Assembly (NCBI GenBank): GCA_000161975.1
Contig: GG688422.1
Location: forward strand, 1-64,000
Reading direction: 5' to 3'
From: Eubacterium saphenum ATCC 49989
Lineage (GTDB): Bacteria; Bacillota; Clostridia; Peptostreptococcales; Anaerovoracaceae
DNA length: 64,000 nucleotides
Both the position numbers and the translations under genes were made by a program. Shown in pieces: positions 37,607 through 46,940 of the stretch. Every line of letters starts with the position of its first letter. Position 1 is the stretch's first letter. Below the pieces are notes generated by a model, which saw only the letters and a program-made list of their open reading frames with translations, did not search any database and was not told the origin of the DNA.

Positions 37607-40174
37607 ATGATGAAAAAGAAAATAATTTTTTTAATGGCAGCCCTGGTTGTCACATGCGGAGGACTGTTTGCAGCGAGCATAAACAATGTGAGTGCTGTCA
37701 AAAAAATACCGACAAGGTATGATTGGTTAGATCATCATAGAGGTGAAAACTGGACGGGAGGACGAACGATTACTGCTAAAGAAGGAGCGGAGATAGTTCG
37801 TGCGGCAAAATCATATAAAGGAAGGCCGTATAACGGTTTTGTATGCACACAGCTTGTAAAGGCAGCCTTCGGAAAGACTCGCATTTCCCCTATGGTAAAT
37901 GTATCCAAAAGGAACGGTTTCTTATGGATCCCTTCATTTCTTGCAAGGCTTAGTGGTAAAGAAACGGTACTGTATTCCGGTAAGAAGTCCACTTCCACTG
38001 CAATCAGAGAATCAAAGGCGGGAGATGTCTTTGTGATAGAGGCAAATAACGGACATACAGGTATTTGTAACGGAAGAGGAGGAGTATGGCACAGCACGTC
38101 AGGAATATACGGTAATATCAGGCGAAATGGTGTGTGCTATACCTCGGCAAGGGATCTTGAAGGTGGGATAGGATATAAAAACGGCAAGGTAACTAAGGTA
38201 CTTACCAACTTTCTCGGAGAGCTTGTTATAAAAAAGGAAATTAAAAAACGAAATAAAGGAGAGGCTTTAAGCGGATTTCACTTTAGGGTAAGGTGCGCAA
38301 AAAAGAAGATAAACATAAAGGTTTCAAGCGATAAGAAGGGAATAGCCGTAGTTAGAAATCTCCCCCTCGGCGTAAAGTATGTGGTGAGCGAAGAATATGA
38401 AGGAAGAGCGAAAAAATATCACAGGAATAAGAAAAAGCTAAAGTTGACTTTTTCGGCAAAAAAGAGAAAAGTAACCGTAAAGTTTCTAAACACGCACAAT
38501 CCGGTGCCGAAGGAACCCAAGGAATATAAATTTAGAATACAAAAAAAGGACAGCGACGGCGGATTTAGCATAAAGGAAGCCGGGTTTAAATTCAGGATAA
38601 AAAACGAGGATACGGGGAAGTATTTAAGTGTCAGTGCGAAGGGCGGCAAGGATTATAAGGAGGATAAATCAGTATTTACAACAGGTCCTGACGGAAAGAC
38701 AAGCGTGTACTATGTAAGAAGCACGGAGCATAAGGGATCGTTTGATTTTAGCGGCAGTTATGTCATTGAAGAGGTTGAGGTTCCTAAGGGAGCCAGGTAT
38801 AAAAAAGATGCTGACGATGAGAGCTTTGCCTTTGATGAGGGATGTTTTGACGGTATTCGAGAGTTCTGCATTCAGGATGGCAAGAAAATAGGAGTAATTG
38901 AAGTAGAAAAGTATGGCGAAGTATTAAAGAGCATAAAGGAGAAGAAAGAAGGCGGGAGGAAGATATTTGAACAGGAAATAGGAAGAGGAAAATTAAAAGG
39001 AGTGAGTTTTGCCTTAGAGGCGGATCAATCTTTTAGTAAAAACGATACCACGGGGACATCACTTCAAGGGCAAAGTTATACGAAGGGCAATAAAATCACC
39101 GAGCTCACTTCAAATGACGATGGATATGCAAGGGTAGAGGATTTACCGCTTGGCAGGTATAGGATAAGGGAAATTGCCGCACCGCATGGATATGAGATAT
39201 ATAAAAAGCCGATGAAGGTGGATCTTAAGGCTAAAGAAGATGAAGAAGAGGCATCGGCAAAGGTTATATACGATGATAACAGTGATAGTAAAGCACTGAA
39301 CAGGTTAAAGCCCACGGTAGGAAGATTGGATAAGTCTATGGAAAAAGGCAAGAAGGAAAATCCTATAGATGAGGTGAGTTTCGGGTTGGTTTGCAATGAG
39401 ACTATAAAAGCGGAAGATGGAAGCAGTATGCACCCAGGAGATATTACAGCCATATTCAAGCAGGGCAAAAAGGATGGCTATAGCGCAAGTTTTTCACTGG
39501 AAAAACAAGTTATACCTGCAAATTATGACGTACAGGAGTTATCCACGTCGAGTGAACACAGTTTATTACCGAAATTTAAAGCTACAGAAGGTGTTATGAA
39601 AAAAGAAAATAAGCTCAAGACCACATACAAGTTTATAATCGAAAAAAGAGAGAAGGGCAAGAAGGATGAAGACGTAGGGGTCATAAAAGCAGAGGGATTC
39701 AGGTTTAAGATAAAGGATTTGGAAACGAATAAATTCATAAAGGCCGGCAGGAAGCCCGATTCAAATTACAAAGAGGATGTTGAGGAGTTTGTAACTCAAA
39801 AAAACGGAGAGACGGAGGAATATTATCTGAAGGAAGAGGGGAATGGCGGCAGTTATAAGCCTCAAAACAGATATGAAATAGTAGAGGTCGCAACCCCTAA
39901 GAACAGTCCGTTTGCGAATGATTCCAAGCCTCAGAGACTCACGCCTAAAAGGATGGATAGTAGCGGTAAGGCAAAACATAGGATTTTTGACAGTAGATTT
40001 AAGAAAAATGCAAAGAAGAAAATAACAAAGTCTACAAAGGGCGATGCAGTAAGCGGCAGCAACAAGGCGCCAAAGACGGGAAGGTTTACAGGCGATAAAC
40101 TGGCTATATTGGTGATGCTCATAGGATTTGCAGTAGTTTCAGGAAAGAAGATATTTTCAGCCATAAGGGGATGA
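37607..40174 (+). CDS. Cell-wall-anchored protein: NlpC/P60-like domain plus SpaA-like repeats
   Basis: 855 residues. A signal peptide spans about 1-30. Residues about 55-185 resemble an NlpC/P60-type cysteine hydrolase: C80 in NGFVCTQLV, the AGDVFVIE strand, and H150 in NGHTGICNG, then GVWHS. Four SpaA/Cna-B-like beta domains follow, each opening with a Lys-rich strand (GELVIKKEIK, YKFRIQKKD, GVIEVEKYG, YKFIIEKRE). The C-terminus has the sorting signal APKTG (821-825), a hydrophobic span and a basic tail. APKTG resembles the S/P-P-x-TG motif used by Clostridioides difficile SrtB, and the next gene is a class B sortase. It is probably a wall-bound adhesin or pilin-like protein with a hydrolase head. 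Lys content is very high throughout. Confidence 0.88.
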   Translation: MMKKKIIFLMAALVVTCGGLFAASINNVSAVKKIPTRYDWLDHHRGENWTGGRTITAKEGAEIVRAAKSYKGRPYNGFVCTQLVKAAFGKTRISPMVNVSKRNGFLWIPSFLARLSGKETVLYSGKKSTSTAIRESKAGDVFVIEANNGHTGICNGRGGVWHSTSGIYGNIRRNGVCYTSARDLEGGIGYKNGKVTKVLTNFLGELVIKKEIKKRNKGEALSGFHFRVRCAKKKINIKVSSDKKGIAVVRNLPLGVKYVVSEEYEGRAKKYHRNKKKLKLTFSAKKRKVTVKFLNTHNPVPKEPKEYKFRIQKKDSDGGFSIKEAGFKFRIKNEDTGKYLSVSAKGGKDYKEDKSVFTTGPDGKTSVYYVRSTEHKGSFDFSGSYVIEEVEVPKGARYKKDADDESFAFDEGCFDGIREFCIQDGKKIGVIEVEKYGEVLKSIKEKKEGGRKIFEQEIGRGKLKGVSFALEADQSFSKNDTTGTSLQGQSYTKGNKITELTSNDDGYARVEDLPLGRYRIREIAAPHGYEIYKKPMKVDLKAKEDEEEASAKVIYDDNSDSKALNRLKPTVGRLDKSMEKGKKENPIDEVSFGLVCNETIKAEDGSSMHPGDITAIFKQGKKDGYSASFSLEKQVIPANYDVQELSTSSEHSLLPKFKATEGVMKKENKLKTTYKFIIEKREKGKKDEDVGVIKAEGFRFKIKDLETNKFIKAGRKPDSNYKEDVEEFVTQKNGETEEYYLKEEGNGGSYKPQNRYEIVEVATPKNSPFANDSKPQRLTPKRMDSSGKAKHRIFDSRFKKNAKKKITKSTKGDAVSGSNKAPKTGRFTGDKLAILVMLIGFAVVSGKKIFSAIRG

Positions 40175-40196
40175 TAAGGTAGATGAGGAAGGTGAG

Positions 40197-40859
40197 ATGA
40201 AGATAAGGATATTCGTTTGTGCTTTTGTAATGGTATCGATCGCGGCGATAATATACACATGGATAAGCCCCAAGGATGATGAAAAGCTTCAAAAAAACGA
40301 TTTTTTAAAGGTGTGTGAAACCTTAAACTGTGACAAGTCAAAAAGCTGCACTTGGATCAAGATACCGGATACATATATAGATTATCAAGTACTGAGACCC
40401 AAGGATAATAATTATTATCTAAGGCGAAATGCCTCAGGAAAACTTGATAGAAACGGTGCAATATTTTATGACTGCGACACATCTTCAGGTGATGGAAATG
40501 TTGTGATATATGGGCACAACATGCAAAACAACAAAATGTTTTCGGAACTTGAATTTTATCGTAAAGAAGCGTTTGTGAAGTCGCATAATTTCATCTACAT
40601 AATGGATAAAAGAGGGAGTAAAGTTTCAAAGCAAAAATATTTGGTGAAGGCGTGGATGTTGATAGATGATAAATTTTCGAAGAAGAAACTGGACGAACTT
40701 AAAAAGAGCTTTGTAAACAGAGGAAGAGTTCAGGGAGGTGTAAGTAAAATAAAGTGTTACGGTGATATTGATGGAAATAAATCCATAATGCTCATAACGT
40801 GCGCCTCGAGGAGGACTTTAGAAGATAAAAGAATTTTAGTGTACGCTGAAAAAAGTTAA
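40197..40859 (+). CDS. srtB: Class B sortase
   Basis: 220 residues. An N-terminal membrane anchor is at about 4-22. The sortase fold has catalytic His107 in VIYGHNM, Cys202 in LITCAS and Arg212 in EDKRILVY; the CASRRTLEDKR ending is typical of class B. It starts 22 bases after its likely substrate gene with AAGGTGAG as ribosome site. It attaches the upstream APKTG protein to the wall, by inference from adjacency. Confidence 0.93.
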   Translation: MKIRIFVCAFVMVSIAAIIYTWISPKDDEKLQKNDFLKVCETLNCDKSKSCTWIKIPDTYIDYQVLRPKDNNYYLRRNASGKLDRNGAIFYDCDTSSGDGNVVIYGHNMQNNKMFSELEFYRKEAFVKSHNFIYIMDKRGSKVSKQKYLVKAWMLIDDKFSKKKLDELKKSFVNRGRVQGGVSKIKCYGDIDGNKSIMLITCASRRTLEDKRILVYAEKS

Positions 40860-40870
40860 TTGGAGGTAAA

Positions 40871-41053
40871 ATGAATAACGAAAAAGCAAATAAGGTGCAG
40901 GATAAGTCGCTTTTAAGCATAGTAGTAAGGACGGTTTTCAATTCCGCCATTATGGTGCTGTCAGCTGCAGGGTTAATTACTTTGGCTATTCCGACGCTTA
41001 GAATGGAACTATACCTTGTTATTAAAGAAGCATTAGACTATTCATTTCATTGA
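40871..41053 (+). CDS. Small membrane protein in the sortase operon
   Basis: 60 residues. A charged N-terminus (NNEKANKVQDK) is followed by one or two hydrophobic stretches at about 15-48 and a short LDYSFH tail. RBS TTGGAGGTAAA is strong and the gene starts 11 bases after srtB, so it is very likely translated. I do not recognise the family. Its position suggests a helper of the sortase or its substrate, but there is no motif to support that. Confidence 0.75.
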   Translation: MNNEKANKVQDKSLLSIVVRTVFNSAIMVLSAAGLITLAIPTLRMELYLVIKEALDYSFH

Positions 41054-41118
41054 AAATTCAGGTTTATTTGAGAAAATAAAATTTTTTTCAAAAAAAGTAA
41101 AAAAAATCGATCAGGTTA

Positions 41119-41146
41119 TTGACATATAACGTTAGCGTGGTATAAT
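41119..41146 (+). promoter_or_regulatory. Consensus promoter for the candidate sRNA
   Basis: TTGACA and TATAAT, both perfect, are separated by 16 bases in an intergenic region. Transcription would start near 41152. Confidence 0.85.
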
Positions 41147-41151
41147 GGGTA

Positions 41152-41374
41152 CGAGTTAGAAATTCTAACTTCCTTATTAAACACTCCTGCACCATATATG
41201 GTGCAAATAACCTCAAACAGGAAATTGTTATAGGTGGGACATACTCCTTTCAGCAAGCACACACTCCTTAAATCTTGCTACAAAATGTCTTTCACCTATA
41301 ACGTAAGTTCCTTGGGGAAACGAAACAGAAGATTACAAAATAGTACCGATAAAAATTATTGGCACTATTTTTTT
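41152..41374 (+). ncRNA. Candidate small RNA with three ACUCCU motifs
   Basis: A roughly 220-nt RNA is bounded by a perfect promoter and a terminator (AATAGTACC/GGCACTATT, then T7). No reading frame of note lies inside. Hairpins: GTTAGA/TCTAAC at 41155-41169; GCACCATA/TATGGTGC at 41189-41204; and a long arm GTTATAGGTG/CACCTATAAC (41227-41301) enclosing GACAT/ATGTC and AGCAAG/CTTGCT. ACTCCT occurs at 41183, 41243 and 41263, just 5' of or within loops; it is complementary to Shine-Dalgarno AGGAGU. This design recalls sRNAs such as Listeria LhrC that block ribosome sites. It lacks the single long rod of 6S RNA and the tag frame of tmRNA. The next gene is on the opposite strand, so it is not a leader. 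Confidence 0.75.
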
Positions 41375-41482
41375 ATTTAATTTAGTCTCTATTGTTTATG
41401 CATTTAAGTAGCAGGTATGCATGTTACTTATAAAGCCTTAAGTTTTAGTCATAAAGGATAATTCTTATCATGAAAAATAATG

Positions 41483-42487
41483 TTATTTGAATACATATCT
41501 TGCAAAGTTATATAGCGAATTTTTCCAGATTTTATTTTCATGTCCTCCGTCCATATGGTAGAAAATATGTTGTACGCCTTCATTCTTCATGTATTTAGAT
41601 AACTCGTCGACGGATTTTCCTACTCTATCATCATTTGTGCCTACGGATAAAACGATTTTTTTCATCTCTTTTCCTTTGGGTAGTTTAAAGGTTTTCAATA
41701 GGGGCTTTATCCATTTTAGCTTCCCATAATTTGCAACCCGTACGGGCGCAAAAGCTCCAACATATCCGAAAGTTTCAGGATATGAAAACGCCGTGTAAAG
41801 TGCATTTCTACCTCCTAAAGAGTGACCTGCTATCGCCATGTTCTTTCGTCCTTTTTTGATTTTATACTGTCTTTTTAACTCAGGTATTATGCTGTCAACC
41901 ACTTCGTCTCTGGTTCTATCAAAGTAATTTACAATTTCAGGGAAATCGAGTCCGCTATAATCTTCAGCATGGTTCAAATTGCTGTCCGGGCATACTATGA
42001 TCATTTCGGGTACATTTTCAAAATACGTTAAATTTTGGATCATTACATCTGCATCCTTATTTCCCCATGTATTTTGAGTTCCATTTAATCCATGTAGCAG
42101 AAATAATACAGGATATTCCTTGTTTTTATTATAGTCAGCCGGTAAGAAGACCTTTGCTGTTCTTCTTCTTTTTAATACCTTGGAATAATATCTCATGTTT
42201 ATCTCTGCGGGATAATTATATCCTCGTTGTTTATTCAGAAAGTAATAGTCCTTGGACATATCAAATACTCTGATGCCGTTTTTCATTGTCTTGTAATTCG
42301 AAATTTCATTTTTAATTTTTTCTCTTGTAGCCTTCTTGGTAGCTTCAGTATCGATGCAGGAAATCATTGTGACGCTCGTACCGATTATTAGTAAAGCTAT
42401 TACTATCAGGTTAAGGATTTTGCATGGATTCAGCTTTCCATTGCTGTTATTTTTCTTGCATGTTACTTGAGTTGTATTTCTATTCAT
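41483..42487 (-). CDS. Putative secreted esterase (alpha/beta hydrolase)
   Basis: 334 residues. A hydrophobic segment at about 25-43 ends VTMISC, a possible but weak lipobox, so the protein is exported and perhaps lipid-anchored. The rest matches the PF00756 esterase family (enterochelin esterase/antigen 85-like): YPVLFLLHGLNG, then nucleophile elbow AIAGHSLGGRNAL, a later acid in GTNDDRVG, and His in MDGGHENKIW. The substrate is unknown. It is a single gene facing the sRNA. Confidence 0.85.
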   Translation of the reverse strand: MNRNTTQVTCKKNNSNGKLNPCKILNLIVIALLIIGTSVTMISCIDTEATKKATREKIKNEISNYKTMKNGIRVFDMSKDYYFLNKQRGYNYPAEINMRYYSKVLKRRRTAKVFLPADYNKNKEYPVLFLLHGLNGTQNTWGNKDADVMIQNLTYFENVPEMIIVCPDSNLNHAEDYSGLDFPEIVNYFDRTRDEVVDSIIPELKRQYKIKKGRKNMAIAGHSLGGRNALYTAFSYPETFGYVGAFAPVRVANYGKLKWIKPLLKTFKLPKGKEMKKIVLSVGTNDDRVGKSVDELSKYMKNEGVQHIFYHMDGGHENKIWKNSLYNFARYVFK

Positions 42488-42639
42488 GTGATTCCTCGCT
42501 TATCTTTTTACGTAAGTGTGACTTTTTTATAAGGCGATGGAATAATCGTTAAAGATCTCGAGAGTAGATTATTCCTTTATATTATTTAAATCAGCAATTA
42601 TTTCGTTATTGTGTTCTTCATAAGGTTTAGGGTAGGGAT

Positions 42640-43602
42640 TTATTTTGCAAGTATATCTGCAAGTTCCAACATTTCAAGGTTAGGGTTCTTTTGGATATTT
42701 ATAGCTTCATCGTATGGGAGGGTGATTATACTGAGCCCTTTAATGCCTATTGCTCTATTGCTGATATTGCTTGAAGCTAAATCTATAGCGGTTTTACCCA
42801 TGGTGGAGGCTAGAAGTCTATCGTTTGCGCTTGGGCTGCCCCCACGCTGTATATAGCCTAAAATTACAGTTTTTACCTCTCTTCCTATGGTCTCCCTTAT
42901 GTGATTGATGATTTCATCGTTTGAGAGGGATGCACCCTCAGCCCTTATTATTATACTGTGCATCTTGTTTCTGTCGAGCCCTCGCTTTATTATTTTTAGC
43001 ACATCATCTTTGGTATTATTTATCTCCGGTAGCAGAATTATATCCGCTCCGCATCCAATGCCTGAATATAGCGCTAAATCACCGCATTTTCTCCCCATAA
43101 CCTCAATTATTGTACTTCTTTCATGGGCTGAAGCTGTATCTCTTATGTTTGAGGCAGTGCTTACTATAGTATTTAATGCCGTATCAAATCCTATCGAATA
43201 GTCGCTGTAGCCAAGGTCGTTATCGATGGTTGCAGGAATGAATATGGTGTTTATTCCTGCTGCTTTTAGTTTATTGCACGCCAATATGCTGCCGTTGCCG
43301 CCTATTACGATGATGGCATCAAGGTTTCGCTTTTTATAATTATTTACAGCTTCGTTGAAGCCGGCATCCGTCATAAACGCATCGCTTCTTGCGGTCTCGA
43401 GCATGGTACCGCCATACTGCAAAATATTCGCAACAGAAAATGTATTCATGCTCGACATGTCATCGTAAATAAGACCGTCGAGCCCTTTTCTTATACCGAG
43501 GATTTCGATGTTTTTATCAGCTGCGCTCCTTACAGCTGCACGTATAGCTGCGTTCATCCCCGGGGCATCGCCTCCGCTTGTCAGTATGCCGATTCTCATC
43601 AT
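42640..43602 (-). CDS. pfkA: 6-phosphofructokinase with Asn at the Asp103 position
   Basis: A 320-residue ATP-type PfkA of glycolysis. GILTSGGDAPGMNAAIR, the catalytic PATIDNDLG with FDTALNT, MGRKCGDLAL and YIQRGGSPSANDR are present. The usual GGDGS box reads GGNGS, with Asn103 where the E. coli-type enzyme has the Asp that helps hold Mg-ATP; Gly104, which marks ATP rather than PPi use, is kept. The start is 2 bases after the amidase stop, so it is co-transcribed with it. Whether it is fully active as PFK is unclear. Confidence 0.92.
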   Translation of the reverse strand: MMRIGILTSGGDAPGMNAAIRAAVRSAADKNIEILGIRKGLDGLIYDDMSSMNTFSVANILQYGGTMLETARSDAFMTDAGFNEAVNNYKKRNLDAIIVIGGNGSILACNKLKAAGINTIFIPATIDNDLGYSDYSIGFDTALNTIVSTASNIRDTASAHERSTIIEVMGRKCGDLALYSGIGCGADIILLPEINNTKDDVLKIIKRGLDRNKMHSIIIRAEGASLSNDEIINHIRETIGREVKTVILGYIQRGGSPSANDRLLASTMGKTAIDLASSNISNRAIGIKGLSIITLPYDEAINIQKNPNLEMLELADILAK

Positions 43603-43604
43603 GA

Positions 43605-44984
43605 TTATCTGAATTTCGGATTTAAACCGGAAACGTCTTTAATATCGCTCATGCATTCAGCGGAGAATTTTGCCCTTATGTATTCCTTTGTAAGCAACTT
43701 AAGATCAAGTTCTGAAATTACATCCAGCGCAGCGCCTTTCCTTGCTACTGCAACTGATCCCTTTGAAAAGACAAAGCGTTTATGTTCCATCTGTCTAAAC
43801 GATACTATTTTGTATTGACATTTTTTACTTTGAGGGTGCTTGTCAGTGTAGGTGTTTTTTAATGTCCAAGTGACGTACTTATATTTCTTTGTCTTATTAT
43901 CCCAGCGATAGATGTCATATCCCGATGCGTACGGTGCATATGCCCATTTTAACGACACTTTGTTTCCGTGTCTTTTTGCGTTTAAGTTCTCTACGTTTTT
44001 TGGCCTTAGATTTTTTGACCCTTTTATGAATCCATACATTACACCTATGTCATCTGCCTCACGGGTTCCCAGTTTTTTAAGGTTATGATCTTTCAAGAGC
44101 CATTCCGTAACTCGCCTGTTGCTGTGGAATGAATGCTCCATCAAAAGACCCGGAGTACCTACGGCTGCGCTACCTCTTATAACGCCGAACCAGTCTGTGC
44201 CGGCATCATTTTTTCTGCCCCAGATTCTGTTTGGTTGTTTTGTTTTAATTGTATCTCTTACGGTGTCGCCCATTCTCCATCCCAAGGCTTCAGATATCGG
44301 TTTGTTATATGGCATTGTAGCCGTTAGTGCTACCGGATAGTCTGCAAACCCTCCGGGCGTGTAATTTGAGTGTAGAGAAAGAAAGAGGTTACAGCCTCGT
44401 GACATCAATCCGCGCTCTACCACGCCTACATCTGAAGTCAGAGATCTTCTGGTAGTGTGCACTTCTATGTTAGGGATTTTTTTAAGCCTTGCTATGAGTG
44501 GAAGGTGTAGTTTCCACATCTGTACGGATTCATAGTAGCTTTTATTTATAGGACTTCTGTTTTCCCATTTTGCGTGTCCCGGATCTATCATCAGCTTTAT
44601 TTTTTTACGTTTCAATAAAATATCTACCCGTGTATCCTTTTTTACCTTTTTTAACGTAAATCTAGGACCCTCGCTTACTACTTTGCCGTTTACCAAGACC
44701 CTTGCTACACTAAATAGCCTTGCAATCTTGAGTTCAATGTTTATGCTCTCTCCATCTTTGATTTCAGAAGGAATGTCATGCGTTGCCAGTTGGTTATCCT
44801 GTTTGGATTTGAATATTACCCTTGTGGTTATCTTGTGAGTTGTCTGCGGTCCCGGAGGTAGGGGATCTTCTTTTTTGTTTGCGGCTGCGTTCAAAGGATT
44901 TGAAAAGCAATATCCGACTGCTGTGAATGTCATGGCGAATACGAGTAACTTTGACAGTACCTGTCTGTTTTTTATAAGTTTCAT
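43605..44984 (-). CDS. N-acetylmuramoyl-L-alanine amidase, secreted
   Basis: 459 residues. A signal peptide ends near 35 (LNAAANK). A short beta domain covers about 50-125. The Amidase_3 domain covers about 128-325 with zinc ligands H137 (MIDPGHA), E152 and H205 (LSLHSNY) and catalytic E283 (LMEHSFHSN). A fibronectin-type-III-like domain follows at about 335-420 (SLKWAYAPYASGYDIYRWD). It cleaves peptide stems from murein. RBS TAAGGAGATATC. pfkA follows in the same transcript. Confidence 0.9.
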   Translation of the reverse strand: MKLIKNRQVLSKLLVFAMTFTAVGYCFSNPLNAAANKKEDPLPPGPQTTHKITTRVIFKSKQDNQLATHDIPSEIKDGESINIELKIARLFSVARVLVNGKVVSEGPRFTLKKVKKDTRVDILLKRKKIKLMIDPGHAKWENRSPINKSYYESVQMWKLHLPLIARLKKIPNIEVHTTRRSLTSDVGVVERGLMSRGCNLFLSLHSNYTPGGFADYPVALTATMPYNKPISEALGWRMGDTVRDTIKTKQPNRIWGRKNDAGTDWFGVIRGSAAVGTPGLLMEHSFHSNRRVTEWLLKDHNLKKLGTREADDIGVMYGFIKGSKNLRPKNVENLNAKRHGNKVSLKWAYAPYASGYDIYRWDNKTKKYKYVTWTLKNTYTDKHPQSKKCQYKIVSFRQMEHKRFVFSKGSVAVARKGAALDVISELDLKLLTKEYIRAKFSAECMSDIKDVSGLNPKFR

Positions 44985-45267
44985 GATGATATCTCCTTAA
45001 ATAAAAAATCACATTAAATGTATAAAACTACATATCATAATGCCACACGTAGCTTGTAAAGTCAAATTCTGTTCATATTACATGCTTTTTTCCGAATCCG
45101 AAATGATGATGCCCTGGTGTATCGCAAAAGAAGATCCAAATTAAAAGTTACAGTATGCTCCTTTGTTGAGAGGGGATATTATCAGAATACTCCTGCTTTG
45201 ACAAGTATCTATGATACATGATAAACTTTGATGTGATTTATTGTGAAAAACATCAGAAAAGGTAGGC
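44985..45267. other. Divergent intergenic region
   Basis: 283 bases separate the amidase and flippase genes. It is A+T-rich with no convincing gene, RNA or terminator, and presumably holds both promoters. Confidence 0.5.
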
Positions 45268-46938
45268 ATGTCACACAAAAAAGTATTAGGTGGCGCAGCG
45301 GTGCTTGGCGCAGCAGGCATAGTGGTGAAGCTTTTTGGCTTTTTATTCAGGGTGGTACTTGCAAATATAATAGGTGCAGAGGGTATTGCATACTATCAAG
45401 CTTCATATCCCATATATCAGTTCTTTTTAATCCTTGCCACTGCGGGTTTGCCCGTAGCGATATCAAAGATGGTTTCTGAAAATGTAGTGATAGGAGATTA
45501 TAGATCTGCTTCTGATATCCTGAAGCTATCGATAAAGCTTATGCTTGGAATAGGCTTTGCGGGTTTCGTTATCTTTTTCTTTTTTGCCCAAAATTTTTCT
45601 GAATTTATAAACATGCCAAAGGCGGCGTTTGCAATGAAATTACTTGCTCCTGCCTTGATAGTGGTGCCTGTTATGGCAGCCTTTAGAGGTTTTTATCAGG
45701 GTAGACAGAATATGAGACCTACAGCCTTATCTCAGGTTGTAGAACAGTTTTTTAGAATGATTGCAGGTACGATTTTGGCGCTTATATTTTACCTGTCTTC
45801 AAGTGGACATTTCGGTGTTTCGAATATAGAAGCGGCTGTCGGAGGCGCTACATTCGGAGCTACCGCAGGCGCTATAATAGGAATGCTCCTCATGATATAC
45901 ATTACATATCTTATGAAGGGGAGGTTTGCATATGAAAAGAGACGCAGTAAGGTCTATAACAAGAGAGAAAGTAGCGTTATATTAAAGCGAATCCTCGTAA
46001 TTGCAATTCCTATTACAATAGGTGCGGCGATATCTCCGATACTCGATGCTACCGACGTGTTTATAGTGGTAAAGAGGTTAACCAGTATAGGATTTTCAAA
46101 GGATGTTGCCGCTACGATGTATGGAAGATACAGCGGACTTGCAATGCCGCTCATGAATGCACCGACAGTGTTCATACAAGCTATTGTCATGAGCCTTGTT
46201 CCTACGATTTCCGCCGCCTATAAGCTTAGAAACAGAAAAGAACTTAATATCTCCACAAACTTGGGATTGAAACTCGCTATGATAATAGCAGCTCCCTGTA
46301 GTGCAGGCATGCTGGCACTTTCAAAGCCCGTGCTTATGCTTGCATATCCCGGCAGACTTCAGGATGCAATCGCCGCAGCACCGATACTTGCAATAATGAG
46401 TCTTGGGGTCTTTTTCCTTGCCATGATACTCACGCTTTCAGCAGTGCTTCAAGGCATAGAAAAACAGTTCCGCCCTGTGAGGAACATACTTATTGGAATA
46501 GTTGCAAAGATAATTCTTACATACGTATTGACATCAATTCCTTCCATAAATGTGGTGGGGGCGGCGATCGGTACGGTGTGTGCATACGGTATAGCAATGC
46601 TTTTAAACTTTAACGACGTTAAGCGGTTTGCGAGGGTAAGATACGATGTGAAGGGAAGTCTCGTAAGACCTGTAATTGCGGCACTTATCATGGTAGTACT
46701 GGCTCTTGCTCTACATAAAGGGCTTTTTGCTATTACATCGAGAATGCAGATATCCACCTTGATAACTTGTGTGATTTCAGCGGTTGTATATTTAAAAGCT
46801 CTGTTTGTAGTGAAAGCTATAAATGTGCGTGAGCTTTTAGACATTCCAAAGGGAGATAAGCTTGTTAAGTTACTTGTTAAGCTTCGTATGGTAACGCTTG
46901 ATAAAAATATTGCTCCAAGAAGGCGAGAGGAAGTGTAG
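45268..46938 (+). CDS. SpoVB/MurJ-like lipid-linked oligosaccharide flippase
   Basis: A 556-residue MOP-superfamily transporter with about 14 membrane segments. The start KKVLGGAAVLGAAGIVVKLFG and GAEGIAYYQASYPIYQFF are typical of the SpoVB/polysaccharide-flippase group, which moves lipid-linked sugars (lipid II or similar) across the membrane. Sporulation is not shown by its presence. The start is supported by a modest AAAGGTAGG site. queH follows after 2 bases. Confidence 0.87.
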   Translation: MSHKKVLGGAAVLGAAGIVVKLFGFLFRVVLANIIGAEGIAYYQASYPIYQFFLILATAGLPVAISKMVSENVVIGDYRSASDILKLSIKLMLGIGFAGFVIFFFFAQNFSEFINMPKAAFAMKLLAPALIVVPVMAAFRGFYQGRQNMRPTALSQVVEQFFRMIAGTILALIFYLSSSGHFGVSNIEAAVGGATFGATAGAIIGMLLMIYITYLMKGRFAYEKRRSKVYNKRESSVILKRILVIAIPITIGAAISPILDATDVFIVVKRLTSIGFSKDVAATMYGRYSGLAMPLMNAPTVFIQAIVMSLVPTISAAYKLRNRKELNISTNLGLKLAMIIAAPCSAGMLALSKPVLMLAYPGRLQDAIAAAPILAIMSLGVFFLAMILTLSAVLQGIEKQFRPVRNILIGIVAKIILTYVLTSIPSINVVGAAIGTVCAYGIAMLLNFNDVKRFARVRYDVKGSLVRPVIAALIMVVLALALHKGLFAITSRMQISTLITCVISAVVYLKALFVVKAINVRELLDIPKGDKLVKLLVKLRMVTLDKNIAPRRREEV

Positions 46939-46940
46939 CG

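Noticed and set aside
41152..41374. 6S RNA or tmRNA
   Set aside because: There is no single long rod with a central bubble, no tRNA-like ends and no tag-peptide frame; several separate hairpins fit better.
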